A stretch of 64,000 nucleotides of DNA from the NCBI RefSeq assembly GCF_019059575.1, contig NW_024881834.1:186001-250000 (forward strand). Direction: 5' to 3'. A program made the translations under genes and the position numbers. This DNA comes from Amphibalanus amphitrite. Lineage: Eukaryota > Arthropoda > Thecostraca > Balanomorpha > Balanidae. Positions 1 through 11,300 of the stretch are shown here, piece after piece. The notes beneath the pieces are model-generated. The model saw only the letters and a list, made by a program, of their open reading frames with translations. It did no database searches and was not told the origin of the DNA. How positions within the stretch are numbered: the stretch's first letter is position 1; every line of letters starts with the position of its first letter.

Positions 1-1
1 A

Positions 2-1096
2 GAGCCGTCCTCGGCGGCTGAGGTGATCCGCCGCGCCACCGAATCCTCCAAGAATCCTACCGCCGCAGACCGTCTCACTGACCCTCTAATAGAGAGCGTC
101 CACCAGACAGACAGTCCGCCCAGCGGGGAGTGTGCGGTGCTGTGTGCGCGGCGCGCGGGCCGGCTGCTTTCGACCGGCAGTCGCGGCCGGCGTCTGCAGT
201 GGTCGCTGGAGCTGGCGCTGCGGCACCTGGACGGAGCTGCGGAGCTGCGCAGGGCGGTCAGCGCTGAACAGACGGTGCTGGCGGCGCTGCGCTCTGGTCC
301 GGACCTTCTCCCGGCGCTGGCAGCGCTGGCGGCGGGTGGGGAGGACCCCCAACTCCTGCGGGCCGCCTGTGAGAGGACTCTCGCTGACAGCGCGCCCCGG
401 TGTGGTCAGGACGCGCGGCGGCACGCGGCGTGTGCTCTGAGCTCGCTATGGCCCTCTGTGGTGGCTGCAGGCGCGGAGGGGACGGAGCTGCGCCTACTTC
501 TGCTCCTGGCCGCCGCCCGACTCCTGCAGGATGAGGAGCAGGAGGTGCGCGCTGCCGCTGCTGCCTGGGCGGCGCCCCTGCTCTCGGGGCGGAACACCAC
601 TGACCTGCTCTCCCAGCTCCTATCAGAGTGCGCCTCCTGTCCCTCAGCACCCTCCCTGGCGCTGCGTCTGGTGGCTCCCTCCCCGCCGACCCCGCGACTG
701 GTACAATCCGCCCTCAGCGCTGACCACCAGCTCTTCCAACCGGGACCGGACAACCCGAGCTGTGAGCCGGCCCGAATCCTGTCTGCCTGCGCTCCTCTGG
801 TCTCCAGCGCGACCGAGAGTGGCCCGGAGCTTCACCTGCTCTGGCGGCAGGCGGCGGAGACGGCCGAGCTGTTGGAGAGCTGTGCCAGTCTCGGGGAGCT
901 GACTCGGGTACTGACGGCGCCCGGGGTGTTCGGGGCGGTTGAATGTCTGGCTGGGGTGCTGGAGCTCCGTCCGCCGCCCGAGAGCGACTTCCCGCGGCTC
1001 GGGGAGAGACTGAGAGCGCTACTGATGGCTGTGAGACGGGGGACCTGGGCTGGGGAGGGACGGGCGGATCGGGGGGAGGCGCGGGTGACGGCGTGA
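2..1096 (+). CDS. 3' part of a helical-repeat protein gene, possibly THADA-like (partial)
   Basis: An open frame runs in from the left edge of the window and ends at a TGA at 1094-1096. There is no start codon here, so this is the last coding exon or part of it. The roughly 360 visible residues are rich in Leu and Ala and look like ARM/HEAT-type helices, with a segment LLQDEEQEVRAAAAAWAAPL near residue 170. Such 'DE-x-EVR' helices, followed further on by an 'LFQ..PDNPS.EPARI' stretch, recall the C-terminal region of THADA/Trm732-type proteins (DUF2428), which act with a tRNA 2'-O-methyltransferase. That similarity is from memory and weak. A generic HEAT-repeat protein is the main alternative. 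GC content and codon use match the neighbouring real genes, and a poly(A) signal follows at 1546. The gene is convergent with RALGAPB. Confidence 0.6.
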   Translation, partial: EPSSAAEVIRRATESSKNPTAADRLTDPLIESVHQTDSPPSGECAVLCARRAGRLLSTGSRGRRLQWSLELALRHLDGAAELRRAVSAEQTVLAALRSGPDLLPALAALAAGGEDPQLLRAACERTLADSAPRCGQDARRHAACALSSLWPSVVAAGAEGTELRLLLLLAAARLLQDEEQEVRAAAAAWAAPLLSGRNTTDLLSQLLSECASCPSAPSLALRLVAPSPPTPRLVQSALSADHQLFQPGPDNPSCEPARILSACAPLVSSATESGPELHLLWRQAAETAELLESCASLGELTRVLTAPGVFGAVECLAGVLELRPPPESDFPRLGERLRALLMAVRRGTWAGEGRADRGEARVTA

Positions 1097-2398
1097 TCCT
1101 TTCGTGTTGTTTTAGCTTGCACTGTTCCTGGACGATATGTCATTCAGACTCCTACGTGCACTGAGCCTGTTTGTGTGTGCCAACTTTGTGCTTTTGCGTA
1201 TCAGCGCTCATACTGCTTTGTTACCTGCATTGCTTTTTACCCGGAGGTTGCAATATTGCATAATGTTGCAATATGCTGTGAAGCTTACACCTGCTGGTGT
1301 TGTTCTTTTACAAGTGTTTTTGTGCAGACTTCTACCTCGCACTTGAACGTTTATGCATGGATATCTTGCCAACTCATCCAGTGTTCATTCTTTCACCTCT
1401 GTTTTTTTTGTAAGGTGTCGTTTAGGGACCCAGTTGTTGTGCCTTGGCGCTTTTTCTTGCAAACGGTTGCAAGGTGCCAGTGTTTACGCACAACTGCCCA
1501 TTGGGGTGTCAGTCACAGGTTGTTGATTTTTTTTTATGCCAGTGCAATAAAGAATGTAAATCAACAGCAGTTTGCGAAAAGTAAATATATTTGTAGAAAC
1601 ATCCACAACACAAGCCAACAACGGTAAAGCTATATGGGTCTACCCATAAGTACGTGCCGGGTCTCGGCGCTCGGCCGTCCCCTTACTATCTGGTGCGCCC
1701 CAAGTACAAATGTGCAGGTGCGTCTACAGCCGCAACTTAACCACATCGTGCAAAACAAGCGGTGTGCAATGTTCGACTACAAAACGATATAGTATAAAAT
1801 TTAGGCAAAGCTGCGTCTTTGCTTATATAAACTTAAACCATACCACAGAAAGCAAACGCAACAATCAACAAGCTAGTAATACCGGCCGAATCACAATTAC
1901 CGGCTGTGATGCGAGCCCATGGCTGCACAATAAATAAATCGTACATGGCGGTACAAAGCGATGCGATCTCAATCACACAATACATAGCCTCTATGTCAAC
2001 AGGCAGCCTATGCCCCGTACACACGGGGGAGGTCCCGTATGACCATTGTGGCCCCGATACAGATACTCTCCTCGACAGGGGAGATATTCTTACATACGGC
2101 GTTCACTCGCCACGCAATTCGTAACGGACGCACGGAGCTTATACCTACATCAAAAGCTGCGTGGGTTCTCCAGCGTCATTGATTGTCCAACATTACCACA
2201 CCGATTCTTCAGCGGCGACGGACGCGCGACGCAAGCGAGAGAACGAAATGCGACCAACCAATGCCTCATGACTCACACACATGTACAAACAGACATCAAA
2301 CCAAAGTCTGACCTCACCATCTCATGGATGACATCACCCACACATACACGTCATCGTTATGACGTCACCCCTCACGCACAATGCGACGTCATTGCGTT
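1097..2398. other. intergenic / 3'-UTR space between convergent genes
   Basis: The first 450 bases are probably 3' UTR of the left gene. The rest should hold the 3' UTR of RALGAPB, which enters from the other strand. I see no conserved reading frame. No reverse-strand AATAAA was found close to the RALGAPB stop. Confidence 0.5.
1546..1551 (+). terminator. poly(A) signal AATAAA
   Basis: A canonical AATAAA lies about 450 bases after the stop codon of the upstream + strand reading frame, in AT-rich sequence preceded by a run of T. It is the likely 3' end signal of that gene. Confidence 0.6.
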
Positions 2399-5300
2399 TT
2401 AGCACTGGGAGCCGTCAGCCGAGAAGAGCATCGTGTAGAACTCGGGCTGCGACATGTTCATCTGGTATTTCATCAGCATCTCCTGGATCTTCTGCTTGCG
2501 CCGTACGTGCGGAGGGTGGCTGCTGCTCGCGGAGGGCGGGGGGGGGGGGGAGGTGTTAGGTCAGACTCAGTTGGGTACGCTGGTGACTTGGAAACGCCAC
2601 AAGAGAGAAGATAACCTGAGAGTCACTGTTCTGCCCTTGTCAGACCCCAGTAATTATTGATACCAAGTGACATTTATCACGCATAAAAAATGTAATGACA
2701 TCCTAGCCAGCAAGCCTGTAGCCGAGCTTCTACGGCTACGCCAGCCCTCTCACCTAGCCTCATCTAGCCTTCTTACTTTGACCAAGTAAAGCTACCCTCT
2801 CCTGACACAAGTATGCCACGGAGTATGGATCTGGCGCAGAGACTCCCTTTCCCCTATCCATGTCTACGCAATCATACTCTCTTCGCCATCCCGGACAAAC
2901 TTCCCTCGCTGCCGCCCAGCTGACGTACTTTTCGTTCTCGAGCCGCCTGCGTGTACACACGTTGATGGCCGTCTGTCTGACCAGGTGTCCGAGCGAGCGG
3001 CGACTCACGACCAGACCCTCCACCAGCGGAGAGGCGAACGTCATCCTGAGGGTGGATCAGGGAGGTCAGAGACGATGGAGGGGGGTTGGGAGGGATCATA
3101 TGGAAGAGCCCCAAGGTAAATTGGCAGAAATGAAGCCAGCATAAAGAAACTAAACTCAAAAACTTCAAAAATCAAGTAGTGCAGGTGAGCCATGCATAAA
3201 CTCATTCGCCTCTGGACGTTCACATCTTGATCTACGTTCAAACAAGCAAGGCTCGCCAATTCACCCCATCTAAAATCACAGCCTGCGTCATCTCCTAAAC
3301 GTGTCACGTACTTTCCGCTGGGCCCCTGCAGGTGGATCCTGTACAGCTTGTTCTGCAGCGCGTGGATGAAGATGATGTAGTTGGCGTTGGAGGCGTCTCC
3401 GGCCAGCTCCGCTGTAGGAGAGGGAAGAATGGTCAGACAAATCAGCATACAGTGGAATTTGTTGCCAAACATCATAATAAAATAGAACACAAGAGACTCG
3501 AAGCAAATAACATCACAGATTTAGCATGAGAGGGCAGATCGTTGCACATACACAGCAGCTATAAACTCAATCTAAAGTCGTCCACAGATACCACGTTATG
3601 ACGTAATATCGCTTCACCTAAGCACTTCGATCCCCTCAGACCTCATTTACATCCCCCCCACACACACACACACATACATACAGCACACACCCGCCGACGT
3701 TACACAGACATTTAACAAACACACATCCCCTCTTACCGGAGGGGAAGGTCAGGTGGTCATCGAAGCTCTCCAGCCACACGACCAGTACGGGCGGCTCTGG
3801 CCCTCCGCGACGCTTCCGCTCAGCCTCAGGCGCGGCCGCCGGTCCCGCCGCCGGCCCGACAGAGGAGCTCGGTACCACAAACGCCACCTCAGTGAGGGCG
3901 TCCGCCCAGTAGAGCGCCCAGCGCGAGCCGTCGTAGGAGGGAGGGTCCGGCGGGGCGCGATCACTGCGGCCCGCTGTGGGGAGGAGAGGGAGGTTAGAAC
4001 AGCAGGGAGGAGGCTGCTGGGGATGAAATATCCTAAACACTCCGCAGTACACAATATCGCTAAACGCAACGCATTTGAGGGAGGAATAGCACGCATCGTT
4101 ATAGTCGAACCAAAAATAGCGGCTTACATCTTGCTTTTTCTGATTGCAAGTTTACAAGCTACCGCTAGCCTCCACCAGTTAACCTCTTCTGTCACAACAA
4201 TAAGCCCCGGCCAGAGTTCTACCGCCCCCTTACATCCCCTCGTCATCCATCGTGCCCCCGTCACCCACCACTATCGTGCTGGGCCGTGTTGAACGACGTC
4301 TCGGGCCGTCCGGTCCAGCCCGGGTGGATGGAGACGTCCACGGGCCAGCCGAGCGACAGCAGAAACTCGGAGAACGGGCCGTCCAGCGACGACAGAGACG
4401 CCTGACGGCAAGACAGAGAGTTAGAGGGTGGGGAGGTCCTATTGTCCCATCCTATGATCCAAAAGTACCAACCTACCTCTGTTCCTCATGCAGCATCGCT
4501 CCTATGCAGTAAGATAAAGGCAGTATGTGTAGCTGCTACAAAGGAATGTATATGAAATATGAATACGAAAAAGATGAACAGCCGTGAGCTTCAGTGGCAT
4601 GTTTTTATTTTACCAATATCTAGAACTTGTGATACTCCATCCCATTGGTAGCTTAGCGCTGCACGCAGCGCTACGGAGGATCCTACCCGGCCCTAACATT
4701 CCCATGACCAGCCTTATCTCCCACCCTCTCCCCTACCACCGTGTCTCACCCCGTTGGCCAGCACGCTGGCGGCGTTGGTCTGTCCGCTGCGCACGTAGTA
4801 CACGTGCACCGTGTCGCACGTGCGGAACGTGGTGGCATCCAGGGCGTCCAGATCGGCGGCGAAGCCGGGCGCCTGGGCGTCCAGCGCCACCAGCTGGTGG
4901 CCCGGCCGGAACGACGGCTGCTGCGAGATAGTGTGGAGAAATAGGTAAGAGCGGTGAGTAAAGGGTCACTGAGGTCAGCGCAGAGGTGGTGCCGGCTTCT
5001 CCCCCACATGTTATTTTTCCTGTCCTGTGCAACCAGTGATGTCCTGTCCCGCCCCACCTCACCAGCTGTCTTCCCTGTCTCGACAGTACCCTGCCCTAGC
5101 CTCTGCCCTGTCGTCTTGTCTTCACCTAGGTAACTATCCTGTACCCTCCTCATCTCTTGTTCTGTCCTGTCCCCACCCACTGTCTGCCCTGTCTCCTTCC
5201 TCCTCGGTACCTGTCCTGCCCCATCTCGCCGCCTGCTATCTGTCCTGTCCCGCCCCATTCCTCATCACACGCTCTTTATCCCGTCCGGTTGTCGGCCAGT

Positions 5301-8300
5301 CGTCCAGCCATGTCCTCATCAGTCCCCTCCTGACTGCTCTGTCCTCTTCTCAGATGCTTTCCAACCTATCTCGTCCTCACCTGCTGTTTATCCTGTCCAG
5401 CCGTGGGCCAGTCATCCAGCAGCTGGAAGTGGCTGAGGAACAGCCGCGCCGTCTGAAACTCCTGGCTGGGCGGCGGCGGCACACACTCTGTGTCCATGTT
5501 GAGGCCGGCGCTGGCCGTGCGCGAGGCCACCGCGCGGCGCGCCACGCTCTCACGACTCATCTGGGGGACGACAGGAGGCCGGGACCGGGCGGGGTTTGAG
5601 TGCTGAGAGGCACATTGGCTGCCGGCAACCAAACAACTTATTAGCATGACTCATACATGGATGGACTAGGAAAAGTATAGTTTCACTTCGGCGCCAGTCT
5701 GCCAAGTGACCACTCCGTCATTGCTGAGTATTCCATTGCTAACGTGTATGCCTGACCGACCTGTTGTTCCATGAGGTGCAGCATCTGGTTGTGTTCAGAG
5801 GCCGACTTCTGGTCCTGAATGAGCGACTCCAGCGTCGGGATTGAACGATCTCTGCAACAAAACAAATAAATGCACTCACACGACCACTCACTACAAATGT
5901 TTGGACTCGGTATATTGTCATAAATACGAAACTAATATTAGCTGCAGGTGACGTATGCCAAGCGTGTTTTTCCTCTACATCGCAGCAAGCTTGCACACTA
6001 ACCGACTCTGTCCATTCCCTCCTCCGTTAGACTTACCCTAACCTGCTCCATCCTCTCCGTTCTCCCTTCCCTCACCCCACTCACGCCTTGCAGCTGGGTA
6101 TCCGATCGACGGCGTCCGGGAAGAAGGCCGGCGTGATGTTGTGTCTCGTCGCCGGCTCAGACATGGGCAGAGGCCGGCCCGGGTTGGAGGTGGACGTGAG
6201 CCGCGCGCCCGACTTGTGCCGGGGCAGGTGGCGCAGCTGCAGCATCCAGGCGGTGCGCAGGGACGGGCCGCGCATCAGGCACGTCACCGTCGGCTGCGGG
6301 TCTGAACGGGCCGGGGAGGGGGAGGGTGAGAGCTCAAGTCCGAAAATTTTCAGAGATCAGGCGTGGTAAATCATCGATAGGTATTCTCCATTATTTGGAA
6401 TAATTGATAAACTGATTAAGTAAGTTTCATCGGGACTGAATATTCAGGGGCGGGGGTAATATGTCTGCCGTTGTCCCGATTACTGTAACCGATAAAACCA
6501 CTCGGCATTTCTAGCGTTCATTCACAGCGTATCATTTCCTAGTCAAGGCCCTTCAGACGAAACAAAAAACACGTCGAGAGTTCGAGCTTCATCACTCACG
6601 ACCACACAAGCGTCTCCTAGTCCTCACCTTCGTCATTCCCGAGCGGCTGTTCGAGCAGTGCGATCAGCAGGCTCTCGGTGACAAAGTACTTGAACTGGGC
6701 GAGCGCCGCCTTGCGGTGCTGCGGTCCGCCGCCCGGGTGGCAGTGGTGCAGCAGAGACGCCTCCGTGAGGTGCGAGGACAGCGACCACACACCGCTGGCG
6801 CACGGGAAGTAGTCCACCTGTGGGACAGGAGAGGGGGGGAGGGTAATGGACAGCGACCACACACCGCTGGCGCACGGAAAGTAGTCCACCTGCCAGAGTA
6901 GAAGGATACTTATTATAAGCAATCAATGAGGACAGTATGACGCAAGGTAAGGGCATGGAACGTGAAGGTATCTTGATTATTTTTAGATCTCAAGACACAC
7001 GCGGAATAGAACCACACATTCGGAGCATCCAATGAGCATCCAATCCAAACCAGGCAGCACTTTCAATCCTGCATACACAAACCCGACGATAAAATCTGAT
7101 GCTCTGCATACCATCCCACCCGTCCCTACAGACTGACCAAACCAGTGACCTTTGTCCTACTCCGACCGACCTGTTCCATGAGCACGTAGAGGAGCGCCTC
7201 GGCGGCCTCCTTGACCCTCATCGAGGCCGGCTTCAGCTGCTTGTCGTGCTTCATAACGGGCGGCTCGCCGTACTTGGCCTGTGGAGAGGGAGAAACAAGA
7301 GCAGGACGGTGAGACATGTGGTGAGAGTGTGGGACATTATGCCAGACAGGTGGACGTGAGATGTGGTAAAACATTGGGCGAGGTAGGTATGCTATGAGCT
7401 ATGTGGTCAGACCGACACTCGATAAAGAGGATACTCCTGAGGGAGCACCCACTGTTAGAATGCATTGTAAGGAAAATAAGATGCAAAACAGTCCCCGCTC
7501 ACCTGTGACTTAGTACCGGATATGCCCAGCTCGACCACCTCCAGCAGTGTGGCCAGCGTGTCCCTCCCTCCCTCTCCCTCCTCCTTCCCTCTTCCCCTCC
7601 CTCCCCCTCTCTCATACCTGTGATTTGGTGCCAGAGATCCCCAGCTCGACCACCTCCAACAGAGTGGCCAGCGTATCCCTGTCGTCCAGCAGATAGGGGT
7701 GCTCCAGCAGCCACACCGATACACACCGGAACGCAGCCACTATAGTAGAGTGCAGGTCCTGAAGGAAAGCGGGAGAGAAATGGTTAACAGTCTGACAATG
7801 AACAACCATGGAACAGACGGTGCGCAGATATGCGGGGAAAGACCAGACAATGAGCAGACAGTGGGGAGACAGTTTTTTTATTTTTTTATAAATTTAGTCC
7901 GAATGGTTGAATGGGTGGATTTGAGGAATCAGAGCCCGCACTAAGCACAGGTAGCTTTGTGTGTTGACCCTGCTGAGCTGTTGTGCTGACCCTGACCCCA
8001 CCACCCGATCGCGCAATTCCAGTTGTATGGGAGAATTTAGTCCGAACGTTTAACGTGCCCTCACGACACGTTAAACGTGGAGACACGTGGGGAGACAGTT
8101 GACAGTGCGTAACCAGTCGTGTATAGACACTGTGAACATGACTGGACTGTTAAAGCTTGTTTTACCCAGCTTTGCACTATGCAACAGCGTAAAAATACAT
8201 AGCCGGGTACTTTACTTACAAATACTGCTATCATGATTATGACCTTTCCTACCTTGGAGTGAGCCGGCGGCGGTCGGAAGCACTGGTGGCAGATGTAGGT

Positions 8301-11300
8301 AGTTAGGTGTTGTCATATCTCCTTACCTTGGAGGGAATCTGTCAGGAGATGTAGGTACTAGGTAGCTGTAATATCCCTTACCTTGGAGTGAGCCGGCGGC
8401 GGCCGGGAGCACTGGTGGCAGATGTAGTCACACAGCCACTTGACGGCCCGCTTACACTCGACCACGTCTGTGAGAGGAGAGCCGGGGCGGTCAGTATTTG
8501 GGGTGGTCAGAGAATGTTGAGCGCAATCAAATAATATTCTGCAAGCACAAGGAAAGAGGCGAAAATGATGATTAATTGACGTTAAGACGGTCCAGGAGGA
8601 CGTAAATGACGCCGAAAGTTAAGTATTACTACAAGAACAGCTCCCAAAAGGGATGACTTTTCTGAAGACATCGAGGCACTTGCGGGTGTCCCAGAAGCCA
8701 GAGCCAAAAACTCAGTCGACATAAAACATTGGTTCATACTCACCGGATCTTCTGCGTGCTAAACAAGGGAAAAGAACGTATGAAAACGTGGGAAATGGAT
8801 AAGTTCCAAGTTTTGAGTCGTTTTATTTACACACAAAAAGATGGCAAAAACATCGCTAAATTTATTTCCAATTAAATGGTACATCGAAGGTGTTAGCAAA
8901 GTAACTCCATCTCAAATACCGTTATCTGGCTCTCCTCTCCCTCTCTTATCCCTTCGCCTTCCCCCTCCAGCCTACCCTGGTGCTGGAGTCGGACCCTGGC
9001 CAGACCGGCCAGCAGCTCCAGCGCCGCCAGCGAGGTGTTCAGCTCCGCTTTCCAAGACGTCATCAGACGGTGGCACACCAGGTAGATGGCGCGCACGTAC
9101 AGGCCGCGCGCTGAGTCTGACGGACGGTGGTGACGTCAACATGACGATACAAACGTTGGATAGGGGGGGGGGGACAACCAAGGGGACTGTATCGCATTCC
9201 AGTAAAATATGATGCAATATGTTGCTTTGCTCAAGCGCAGCGAAAATCAATAAATTAGATTGAAAAATCAGAATGCTGAAAAAAAGACAGAAACAAATGA
9301 AGTCAACAGACTTCCGTCAAGCAAGCAAATGACCTATTGTTACAAAATCCATAACGAATGACAAACGTGAATCTCTGAAAAAAGATAAACTTTTCCTCAG
9401 AGGAAAAAGCTGCAAGGAGCTGCAAATCAAGCAAATGAAAGAAGAACGTGAGGCTAAATAAGACGAGACATTGAAAGCTTTAACACAACGAAAGAAACAT
9501 GTAGCACACCTTACCATGCGCAAATTGACCTTTGCAGTCGGCGCGCCCAAAACCCCCAATAAACAAACACCTTACCATGCCAGACACCAGACCTTCACCG
9601 ATTAATCCTAAGATCCTAATGACTAGAAGAACGGCATTCTCTCTATCAGCTTACTTAGTACTAGCCGCTAATGTTCTAGCTCTGATCCGGATGCATCTCT
9701 CACCTCAGTGTTCGGAGCAGAGGTGCAGAGTGCTGACACAAACACACAAGCGCCCACAAACATCCACAAACACACATCAGTGTCAACAAGGCGATGTCTG
9801 GCTGTGTCCCAAACTCCAAGATGTTGGTGCAAAGTGCCCACCACACACAAACACTAACACGAAATAAACCCTTCAGTCTAGCACCTGAAACTAGCCGATA
9901 TCGCAGAAGATTTCAACTTCCACCACCGTCAGGAGGAAAGATAGATAGTAAGCAGAGAACCAGATATCAAAGCTACCAAGCACGAAAAGGCGACCGTCTT
10001 CATGTCCCAAGGACAAAACCGGCAGCTGAAATTCGCAGACCGCCACCAGTGCCGACACAGGTGAGCCCTAGTACATAATAGCGTGCGGACGGAAACGAAG
10101 GAGGCTCCACCACCGAAGAAGAAGCAGCTACGGCGATCGGTCAGTGCGGGTGATGGCGGGGAGTGTGTGCGCTGTGAGGTGTTACCGATGGCCAGCTGTT
10201 CGTCGGTGGGGTCCTCTGGAAAACTGACGTCACTCGAGGCGCTGATACTGTCCGGAGCCGCGGCTGGGGAAGAGGTGGACACACGGCGCACAATGCACAA
10301 TGGAGCCAAAATGGAGGCCAAAATCAGTACCGTGCACACGATCAACGTCACATAGGTGAGCAAATTAAGGTGATCAAAGTCAATGCAAACAGTATACACA
10401 ATGTCAGCTGTGGAACAGCTATGAACATGCGTTACTTCTGGAATGATATGGTACATTTCAGCATATGAAGCTATTGCGAATTTATTATTTGATATTACAA
10501 CTCATATACAGTTCAGGACCTCCAGTTGTTAGCAGCAACTGCTTGTAAGATCATAAATAACCAAATGTATGTATATAAGCTCCACCTTGTAGGGGATATC
10601 AAGTTATTGTTAGCTAGTCCAATAATGTGCAATTTCATTTGCAAATGGAACTCGTTGTTAGACTCCGTTCACTCACGGTTGATAGCTACCTATGCAACAG
10701 GGCTGTAGCGATAAGCAAATACACGCTACCGGATAGCAGCAGCTCTGTTATCCCTTCAGACCTGTAAATGTCACCTGAAAACGATTATCTCATTGGCCAT
10801 TGTCAAGCCGAGGTCAGCGCGCGCAAATCTCTCCCTTCAGGACTACGGCGCCACTCCATATCCGCAACTCCAAACCACGGCAGGACAATTACGTCCACCT
10901 TCACTCTGTTTGTTCTCCAGGCCTTCAGGTAAGAATGACCCATCCCCACACAGACAAGTAACCCTGACTGACCTGATGTGACGTGCTGCGACCCAGCAGC
11001 AGCCGCCGCGGTGGAGATGTCGTGCAGACCGTGACAGGACTCCTCATATAGCGCGCTGTCCTGGACACACATCAGCAGACCGCCTGAGGAGCAGCGGATA
11101 CACTTTAAAACCACGCGATGGATAAACCAAACTGACTGAACTGGAGAAAGACTGTTCAACTCGCAATTTATTTTCCTAAGACTGCCGATCAATACAATAA
11201 GACTTGGATAATTAATTCACATACGAAAGTATACAACACAAAATCTACACGGTGCAGTGTAGCATCGTCATCACAATCGCCATTCATATCCCCGTCACTT

